From contig JAGVUH010000511.1 in NCBI GenBank assembly GCA_019136395.1, forward strand, positions 1 through 19,096: a stretch of DNA of 19,096 nucleotides. The letters are read 5' to 3'. The DNA comes from Gammaproteobacteria bacterium. GTDB lineage: Bacteria > Pseudomonadota > Gammaproteobacteria > Chromatiales > Chromatiaceae. The notes under the pieces are model-generated. The model made no database searches, was not told the origin of the DNA, and saw only the letters and a program-made list of their open reading frames with translations. The translations under genes were made by a program, and so were the position numbers. Positions 14,368-19,096 of the stretch are shown here, piece by piece. How positions within the stretch are numbered: the first letter of the stretch is position 1; the number at the start of each line of letters is the position of its first letter.

Positions 14368-15651
14368 TTACATCATCCCCAGGGTCCGGGGCAGCCAGAG
14401 CGAGAGGGGTGGCCAGTAGGTGATGATCATCAGGAATAGCAGCATGGTCAGCAGCCAGGGGACGCAGGCGATGGTGGTCTCGGTCATCCCCATGCGGGAG
14501 ATACCACTCGCCACGTAGAGATTCAGCCCCACCGGCGGAGTGATCATGCCGATCTCCATGTTGACCACGATCATGACGCCAAAGTGGATGGGGTCGATCC
14601 CCAGGGCCGTCGCCACCGGAAACAGGATGGGCGCCGTGATCAGGATGATGGACGAGGGCTCCATGATGTTCCCAGCCAGCAACAGCAGGAGGTTCACCAC
14701 CACCAGGAAGCCGATGGGTCCCAGCCCCGTTTCCACCAGCCATTGCGCCAGGGCCTGGGGGATATTCTCGTAGGTGAGGATGAAGGAGAAGAGGACGGCA
14801 TTGGTGATGATGTAGAGCAGCATGGCCGACATGTTGGCCGAGTCCAGCAGCACCCGCCCCACTTGCGGGATTTTCAGGTCCTTGTAAACGAAGACGGCGA
14901 TCACGAATGCGTAGACGGCGCTCATGGCCGCGGCCTCAGTGGGGGTGAACATGCCGGAGTAGATGCCGCCCATAACGATCACGATCAGCAGCAGACCCCA
15001 GACGGATTTGCGGAAGGCCTTCACCCGTCCCGCCCAATTGACCCTGGGCATGCGGGGGTAGCCATTGCGGCGGGCGATGTACCAGGTGGTCAGACCCAGC
15101 ATCAGGGCCAGCACCGCCCCAGGGATGATGCCGGCGATGAAGAGGGCGCCCACCGAGGAGTTGGTGGAGACGGCGTACATCACCATGACGATGGAGGGCG
15201 GGATGAGGATGCCCAGACCCCCGGCGCTGGCGATGGTGCCGACGCCAAAGCGCGACGGAAAGCCCTGCTTGACCATGGCGGGCAGCAGGATGGAGCCGAT
15301 GGCCACCACCGTCGCCGGGGAGGACCCGGAGACCGCTGCGAACAGGGCGCAGGCGAAAACGGCCCCCAGGCCAAGGCCGCCGTGGTAGTGGCCGACCATG
15401 CTGGTGGCGAAGTTGATCATGCGTCGCGCCACCCCACCATGGGTCAGGAAGTTGCCGGCGAGGATAAAGAAGGGGATCGCCATGATCTCGAACTTTTCGA
15501 TGCCGGTGAAGAGCTTGAGGCCGACGGACTCGATGGGGACCTCGGTGAAGGCGAAGAGATAGCTCAGCACTGTCAGGCCCAGGGCGATGGAGACCGGCAT
15601 GCCGGTCAGCATCAGGGCGACCAGGATGCCAAAGATGATCAGACCGTTCAT
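14368..15651 (-). CDS. dctM: TRAP transporter large permease, DctM
   Basis: DctM is the 12-helix membrane subunit that moves the substrate, driven by a sodium gradient, after delivery by DctP. The 427 residues are full length for the family. They open with MNGLIIFGILVALMLTGMPV and contain family-typical segments IPFFILAGNFLTHGGVARR (59-77), VSGSSPATVVAIGSILLPAM, the GGLGILIPPSI loop and the second-half MFTPTEAAA. The C-terminus is hydrophobic. Start ATG 15651 overlaps the dctQ stop in an ATGA tetranucleotide, indicating coupled translation. Last gene of dctPQM; two hairpins follow. The C4-dicarboxylate assignment comes mainly from DctP. Confidence 0.97.
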   Translation of the reverse strand: MNGLIIFGILVALMLTGMPVSIALGLTVLSYLFAFTEVPIESVGLKLFTGIEKFEIMAIPFFILAGNFLTHGGVARRMINFATSMVGHYHGGLGLGAVFACALFAAVSGSSPATVVAIGSILLPAMVKQGFPSRFGVGTIASAGGLGILIPPSIVMVMYAVSTNSSVGALFIAGIIPGAVLALMLGLTTWYIARRNGYPRMPRVNWAGRVKAFRKSVWGLLLIVIVMGGIYSGMFTPTEAAAMSAVYAFVIAVFVYKDLKIPQVGRVLLDSANMSAMLLYIITNAVLFSFILTYENIPQALAQWLVETGLGPIGFLVVVNLLLLLAGNIMEPSSIILITAPILFPVATALGIDPIHFGVMIVVNMEIGMITPPVGLNLYVASGISRMGMTETTIACVPWLLTMLLFLMIITYWPPLSLWLPRTLGMM

Positions 15652-16355
15652 TTACGCCCCTCCTCTTTGGCGGTGAGCGCGTCAGCCCGGTCATACTCGG
15701 GCAGGTGCGCGCCATGGATATGTTCCTTGTCCTCGGCGATGGAGATGGCCTCGCCGATCAGGACCCGTTCCGGCCGGCCGGTCTCCTGGGCGGCCTCGAC
15801 CTCCTCCTCCAAGCCCTCGACGCGGGCGTGATCGTGCTGGGGCAGCTCGCCGGTGCGGTAGAAGGACCAGGCCACCTGTAGGAAGCGGAAGCACATGAGG
15901 AAGGACCCCAGGGGGATCGCCAGATAGACGATCCAGACCGGCATCTCCAGATCCGGGGTGATCTGGGCCGTGTGGGCGAGGTGCCAGACGAATTTGACGC
16001 CAAAGGAGCCGACGGCGCCGGTAAAGAGGGCGCCGGCGAAGAGCCCGAGGAGCACGAATTTGGCGCGGACGTTCTCCCGGAGGTTGTTGATCAGGACATC
16101 CACGCCGACGTGAATGCCAGTACGGACGCCATAGGCGGCACCGAACTTGGCCATCCAGACGAACATGTAGATAGTGAGTTCCTGCGCCCAGCCGAGATTG
16201 ATGGCGAACAGGGCATCGTAAAGGGCATCCCATTCCCAGGTTGCGGCCATGTCGAGGGTATAGCGATGGAGGACGGCGACAAAGATGATCAGTGTCGCCG
16301 CCCCGATGAGGAAGGCGATGAGCCACTCCTCCAGATGGTCGAGGACTTTAAGCAC
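15648..16355 (-). CDS. dctQ: TRAP transporter small permease, DctQ
   Basis: DctQ is the four-helix membrane subunit that partners DctM. From GTG 16355 the protein has 235 residues. GGAG lies seven bases before this GTG, which decides it over the upstream ATG 16394, whose extra 13 residues (MGRGGFPACRRIA) are atypical. Helices are visible at WLIAFLIGAATLIIFVAVLH, at ELTIYMFVWMAKFGAAYGVR, at KFVLLGLFAGALFTGAVGSF and at VYLAIPLGSFLMCFRFL. GIHVGVDVL after the second helix is typical of the family. A hydrophilic tail of about 65 residues rich in Glu and His follows (HDHARVEGLEEEVEAAQE), probably cytosolic. The stop overlaps the dctM start. A gap of 161 bp with a strong hairpin separates it from dctP. 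Confidence 0.94.
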   Translation of the reverse strand: MLKVLDHLEEWLIAFLIGAATLIIFVAVLHRYTLDMAATWEWDALYDALFAINLGWAQELTIYMFVWMAKFGAAYGVRTGIHVGVDVLINNLRENVRAKFVLLGLFAGALFTGAVGSFGVKFVWHLAHTAQITPDLEMPVWIVYLAIPLGSFLMCFRFLQVAWSFYRTGELPQHDHARVEGLEEEVEAAQETGRPERVLIGEAISIAEDKEHIHGAHLPEYDRADALTAKEEGRK

Positions 16356-16450
16356 GGCGATTCTCCGGCAGGCCGGGAACCCGCCCCGACCCAATGTCAG
16401 GCGATGAGCGAAAAGGTCGGCTTAGTGCTTGTGATGCGGGTCGAACGAAG

Positions 16451-16498
16451 GGGCAGGGGGAGTGGCGGGGGCGCCCGCGCGGCTAGCTCCCCCTGCCC
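16451..16498 (-). promoter_or_regulatory. 12-bp perfect stem-loop between dctP and dctQ
   Basis: GGGCAGGGGGAG (16451-16462) and CTCCCCCTGCCC (16487-16498) pair perfectly. The 24-base loop is itself GC-rich and palindromic (GCGGGGGCGCCCGC). It starts 18 bp after the dctP stop. A stable structure here would let dctP accumulate above dctQM by protecting or partially ending the transcript, as is common where a binding protein is needed in excess. Confidence 0.65.
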
Positions 16499-16516
16499 GC
16501 CTGATTCGCGTCAGGC

Positions 16517-17521
16517 TCAAAGTTTGCCGCAATCGCAACCAGTGACTTTGTAGATGGACTGGATCAGGTCCTTGCCGATCCGGTCTTCCATTTCCTTATG
16601 GACCGTGACCAGCTTCTTCTTCCAGGCCAGCTTCTGCTCGGGGGTGAGCTCAATGATCTCGCTCTTGCCACTCGCCTTGACCTTAGCCAGGGAGTCATCG
16701 TTCTCCTGCTTGGCGATGTCGTTGGCGTACTTGGTGGATTCGGCCATGGCCTCTTCGAGGGACTTGCGGATGTCCGCGGGCAGACCCTCCCAGAAGGGCT
16801 TGTTGACGATGACCGCGTAACCCAGGTAACCGTGGTTGGAATGGGTCACGTACTTCTGCACCTCAAACATCTTCTGGGTGTAGAGGTTGGAGGGCGGGTT
16901 CTCGGTGCCATCCACCACGCCGGTCTGGAGGGCCTGATAGACCTCGGAGAAGGCCATGACCTGGGGGCTGGCGCCCAGGGCCTTCATCTGCGCCTCCAGG
17001 ACCTTGGAGGACTGGATGCGCATCTTCTGGCCGCGGAAGTCCTTGACCTCGCGCAAGGGCTTGTTGGCGCTCATGACCTTGAAGCCGTTATCCCAGTAGG
17101 CCAGGCCCAGGATGCCCTTGTCGCCCAACTTGTCGAGCAGGGACTTGCCCACCGGGCCCTCGGTGACGGCATGAAGCTGATCATAGTCGTCGAAGATATA
17201 GGGCAGGTCGAAGACCTCGAATTCCTTCACGCCCAGGGGGGCGAACTTGGCCAGGGAGGGGGCCAGCATCTGCACCGAGCCGAGCTGCAGGGCCTCGACC
17301 TCCTCCTTGTCCTTATACAGGGTACTGTTGGGATAGACCTCAACCTTGACCTTGCCCTTGGTCTTCTCCGCAGCAACCTTGGCGAAGTGTTCCGCCGCCT
17401 TGCCCTTGGGGGTATCCGCCGCCACGACATGGCTGAATTTGATGACGATGGGCTCCTCGGCCTGAGCCACGAAGGCCAGGCCAAGGCAAACAAGTCCCAT
17501 AAGGATGGATGTGCGTTTCAT
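16517..17521 (-). CDS. dctP: TRAP transporter C4-dicarboxylate-binding protein, DctP
   Basis: DctP is the periplasmic binding protein that captures malate, succinate or fumarate for the DctQM permease. From ATG 17521 the precursor has 334 residues: signal peptide MKRTSILMGLVCLGLAFVAQA with cleavage after residue 21, then IVIKFSHVVAADTPKGKAAE, typical of the family. R168 in QKMRIQSSKV is the conserved arginine that pairs with a substrate carboxylate, and FSEVYQALQTGVVDGTENPP (191-210) is the other binding signature. These favour the C4-dicarboxylate clade. GAGGAG stands ten bases before the ATG, which decides against a start at 17581. It is first in dctPQM. A -24/-12-like site about 97 bp upstream would fit control by the neighbouring sigma-54 regulator. 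Confidence 0.96.
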   Translation of the reverse strand: MKRTSILMGLVCLGLAFVAQAEEPIVIKFSHVVAADTPKGKAAEHFAKVAAEKTKGKVKVEVYPNSTLYKDKEEVEALQLGSVQMLAPSLAKFAPLGVKEFEVFDLPYIFDDYDQLHAVTEGPVGKSLLDKLGDKGILGLAYWDNGFKVMSANKPLREVKDFRGQKMRIQSSKVLEAQMKALGASPQVMAFSEVYQALQTGVVDGTENPPSNLYTQKMFEVQKYVTHSNHGYLGYAVIVNKPFWEGLPADIRKSLEEAMAESTKYANDIAKQENDDSLAKVKASGKSEIIELTPEQKLAWKKKLVTVHKEMEDRIGKDLIQSIYKVTGCDCGKL

Positions 17522-17568
17522 GTCAGTGGGGCTCCTCGTTTTGTTCAGGTTAATTGCCACCGCCGCAT

Positions 17569-17585
17569 CCTGGTGGGGCACCAGG
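17569..17585. promoter_or_regulatory. Palindrome in the dctP leader
   Basis: CCTGGTG-GGG-CACCAGG is a perfect 7-bp inverted repeat about 48 bp before the dctP start. It lies downstream of the candidate -12 element, so it would be in the untranslated leader as a hairpin, or be an operator. Confidence 0.4.
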
Positions 17586-17617
17586 GATGGATGGCCACGA
17601 CCGGGGCGGAGTTTAGT

Positions 17618-17632
17618 GCAGGTGACGCGCCC
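17618..17632 (-). promoter_or_regulatory. Candidate sigma-54 (-24/-12) promoter for dctPQM
   Basis: The minus strand reads GGGCGCG-TCAC-CTGC, against the consensus TGGCACG-N4-TTGC. The invariant GG and GC are present at the correct 10-base separation, with three mismatches elsewhere. Transcription would start near 17606, giving a leader of about 85 bases. The sigma-54 regulator nearby makes such a site expected, but the match alone is modest. Confidence 0.35.
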
Positions 17633-17755
17633 ATTACCAGAATTTAGCGTCGGTGAAGGATAGCGCCCGCGCCGCGGGGAGACCTCAATGACCCGGAGTC
17701 GGCCGGAAGCCGGTCTATACTCATTGTCAGGTCACTACCTCTGGAGCCACCCCCC

Positions 17756-18425
17756 ATGGCCCGTCTGCCCCGTTTTGTCCTGCCTGGCTATCCACAACAT
17801 CTGATCCAAAGGTGCCGCCAGTGAAAAATTCGGCTGCGCCATCCATGCCTACGTCCTGATGCCCGATCACTTTCACCTGCTCCTGACCCCCCGGGCCGAG
17901 GACGGTATCGGCAAGCTGATGCAGAGCATTGGTCGCTATTACGTTAGGTACTTCAACGAGCGCTATCAGGCCAGCGGCCCGCTGTGGGAAGGCCGGTACC
18001 GGGCGACCCTCCTGGACCCGGAGGCCTTTTTTCTCCCCTGCGCCCGCTACCTGGAACTTAATCCCGTCCGGGCCGGTCTGGTCGCGGACCCCGGGGACTA
18101 TGACTGGTCCAGCTACGGCTGCCATGCCCTGGGGAACGAGGACCGACTGGTCAGCCCCCATCCCCGCTATCAGCGCCTGGGCCGTTCGAAGATTGCCCGC
18201 CAGACCGCTTACCGGGCCCTGTGCGCCACGCCCCTGGAGCCGGCGACGGTGCAACGGATCCGCGACGCCACCAATAAATCCTGGCTGTTGGGCGACGAGG
18301 TCTTCGCCCGGGACATCGAGGGCCTGGTCAACCGTCGCACCCAGCCCCGGCAGCGCGGCGGTGATCGCCGTTCCCCGGCCTTTCGCGCCGCCCAGGCCGC
18401 CCGGAGTGGGATGTGCCCCGCCTGA
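17756..18425 (+). pseudogene. REP-associated tyrosine (Y1) transposase, internal deletion with frameshift
   Basis: RAYT proteins are HUH/Y1 single-strand nucleases that process REP palindromes. From ATG 17756 (GGAG nine bases upstream), MARLPRFVLPGYPQHLIQR is the family's N-terminus, but the frame stops at 17822-17824. The body resumes one frame over from about 17823: EKFGCAIHAYVLMPDHFHLLL with the HUH-type H-x-H, then RYYVRYFNERYQASGPLWEG with the catalytic Tyr region, RYLELNPVRAGLV and a basic C-terminal region to the stop at 18425. From memory of intact relatives, about 25 residues (the GNNRQ..FF segment) are lost at the join. An internal start at ATG 17859 would lack the N-terminal strand. 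Probably inactive, although all the downstream catalytic sequence is intact. Confidence 0.9.
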
Positions 18426-18448
18426 GCGTGCGCCCCACTGAAGGCGTT

Positions 18449-18494
18449 CAGGGATTGGGCCGTGGCGAAGGCGCGCGTCAGGCGCGAATCCCTG
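18449..18494. repeat. Two-level inverted repeat downstream of the RAYT remnant
   Basis: CAGGGATT (18449-18456) pairs with AATCCCTG (18487-18494), and inside it CGCGC-GTCAG-GCGCG forms a second stem adjoining the right arm. It may end the transposase transcript or be a REP-like palindrome associated with the RAYT gene. No U-tract is present. Confidence 0.45.
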
Positions 18495-18559
18495 GGCGCT
18501 TCCCGGTAAACTAGGCCCATGATCAGGCATTTTTCGCTTGTTTGACGTGGAGAGTCGCC

Positions 18560-18739
18560 ATGCGCACCCTAGAAGCTGAATTCCAGGTCCTCTCGGACCT
18601 GCGCGATGAGTGTGAAGTTGTGGCCACCCAGGCCCATCAGGACTTCAAAGTCTGGGCCCTGCGCCACCCCACCCTGGGCAAGCTGGTCATTGTCGAGGGG
18701 CGAGACGGTAGCGGGGTGATCGTCGAAACCGAGGAGTAA
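18560..18739 (+). CDS. Small protein of unknown function (59 residues)
   Basis: ATG 18560 has GGAGA seven bases upstream, a good ribosome site. The 59 residues read as a compact soluble protein: a helical N-terminal half (MRTLEAEFQVLSDLRDECEV), then alternating hydrophobic and charged segments that look like a beta hairpin (KLVIVEGRDGSGVIVETEE). A single Cys (18) is present. There is no signal peptide, membrane segment or known motif, and I do not recognise a family. It is flanked by the RAYT remnant and by a gene with its own TATAAT, so it is probably a single-gene unit. The ribosome site and the balanced composition support it as a real gene. Confidence 0.65.
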   Translation: MRTLEAEFQVLSDLRDECEVVATQAHQDFKVWALRHPTLGKLVIVEGRDGSGVIVETEE

Positions 18740-18771
18740 TCCTGACCCGCGGGGAAGCCATCGGCGGCGGG

Positions 18772-18777
18772 TATAAT
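18772..18777 (+). promoter_or_regulatory. Perfect -10 hexamer TATAAT
   Basis: TATAAT lies 95 bp before the ATG of the Lys/Pro/Ala-rich gene, in otherwise GC-rich sequence. No good -35 element stands 16-18 bp upstream (the region is GCGGGG-like), so activity may depend on an activator. It is the best housekeeping-type -10 in the window. Confidence 0.45.
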
Positions 18778-18872
18778 CCGCTCACCCCTTCCCCTGTGAC
18801 GGCCACCGCAAGGGCCATTGTGGTCCCGGTCCTTGCCAGCCCAAGGCGGGGACCCAGAACCTGGATATTGCG

Positions 18873-19096
18873 ATGGCCAAAAAAATTGTCGATCCCAAAA
18901 AGCCCGGCGCGACCGTGAAGATGCCGCCGAAGACCGCGCCCGTCGCCCCCGCCTTGAGCGAGAGCCCTACCCCCACCAGCCTCGCCCCCAAATCCTCGCC
19001 CGCGAAGAGTGAGAAGCCTGCGGCCACACCCCCGCCGGCAAGGGCGGAGGGGCCCGCCGCCACACCTGCTCCGGCACGGAATGAAAAACCCGCCAC
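18873..19096 (+). CDS. Lys/Pro/Ala-rich protein N-terminus, truncated by the window end
   Basis: ATG 18873 opens a frame that stays open to the last base, giving 74 residues. It starts MAKKIVDPKKPGATVKMPPK and continues as a low-complexity Pro/Ala/Ser/Lys region with a loose repeat (EKPAATPPPARAEG, then GPAATPAPARNEKPA). Such basic disordered N-termini precede folded domains in several proteobacterial proteins, including long-form DksA/TraR zinc-finger proteins. That identity is only a guess, because the diagnostic domain lies beyond the window. A GGA about eight bases upstream and a TATAAT at 18772 support the start. The antisense frame over the same bases is a composition artefact. Confidence 0.55.
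   Translation, partial: MAKKIVDPKKPGATVKMPPKTAPVAPALSESPTPTSLAPKSSPAKSEKPAATPPPARAEGPAATPAPARNEKPA

Noticed and set aside
14584..15831. 415-residue open frame on the plus strand
   Set aside because: Antisense to dctM and dctQ; His/Asp/Gly-rich translation typical of the reverse of membrane-protein genes.
16598..17647. 349-residue open frame on the plus strand
   Set aside because: Antisense to dctP; repetitive Leu/Gly/Asp translation without a domain.
17756..18425. An active mobile element
   Set aside because: No terminal inverted repeats or target-site duplication are visible, and the single transposase gene is frame-broken.
18782..19096. 104-residue frame on the minus strand at the window end
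   Set aside because: Its Gly/Ala repeats are the reverse reading of the Pro/Ala/Lys-rich plus-strand frame, which has a start codon, a -10 element and a typical basic N-terminus.

Overview
The window is GC-rich DNA with tightly packed genes and bacterial operon structure. The gene families (DctPQM-type TRAP transporter with a sigma-54 two-component system, Pit plus DUF47, an NhaD-type antiporter, a YceF-type Maf protein and a REP-associated Y1 transposase) point to a gammaproteobacterium. A purple sulfur bacterium of the Chromatiaceae or a close relative is my best guess; this rests on family resemblance, not on a database search. I see no rRNA, tRNA or CRISPR array.

Layout. 1-3984 (+): tail of a type I restriction-modification locus, with an HsdS lacking its first half followed 9 bp later by an intact HsdR. 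4130-5213: two convergent unrecognised genes, a small secreted protein (+) and a membrane protein with a coiled coil (-). 5214-5874: 661 bp with no convincing gene but two strong hairpins. 5875-6977 (+): ndk and a maf/yceF gene broken by an internal out-of-frame deletion. 6978-7166: two nested tandem duplications, one copying the end of the neighbouring stress-protein gene. 7139-8985 (-): NhaD-like antiporter and a universal stress protein, coupled as an operon. 9346-11062 (-): DUF47/PhoU-like protein and a Pit phosphate permease, an operon. 11337-14157 (-): 7-TM sensor kinase and sigma-54 response regulator, overlapping by 8 bp. 14368-17521 (-): dctP, dctQ, dctM TRAP transporter. 17756-18425 (+): decayed REP-associated transposase. 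18560-18739 (+): 59-residue unknown protein. 18873-end (+): start of a Lys/Pro/Ala-rich protein cut by the window edge.

How they work together. The most coherent module is 11337-17521: a C4-dicarboxylate TRAP transporter beside a kinase/regulator pair whose regulator carries the sigma-54-contacting GAFTGA loop. A weak -24/-12-like site lies upstream of dctP. This resembles DctB/DctD control of dicarboxylate uptake, but the kinase has a seven-helix membrane sensor instead of the usual periplasmic ligand-binding domain. The nhaD-usp and DUF47-pit operons add sodium/pH homeostasis and phosphate uptake.

Nothing I see amounts to a clearly new multi-gene system. The best leads are the non-canonical dicarboxylate sensor, four 13-residue repeats that extend the antiporter into the next gene's ribosome site, a half-size HsdS kept with an intact HsdR, and the repeat cluster with G-quadruplex potential downstream of usp.
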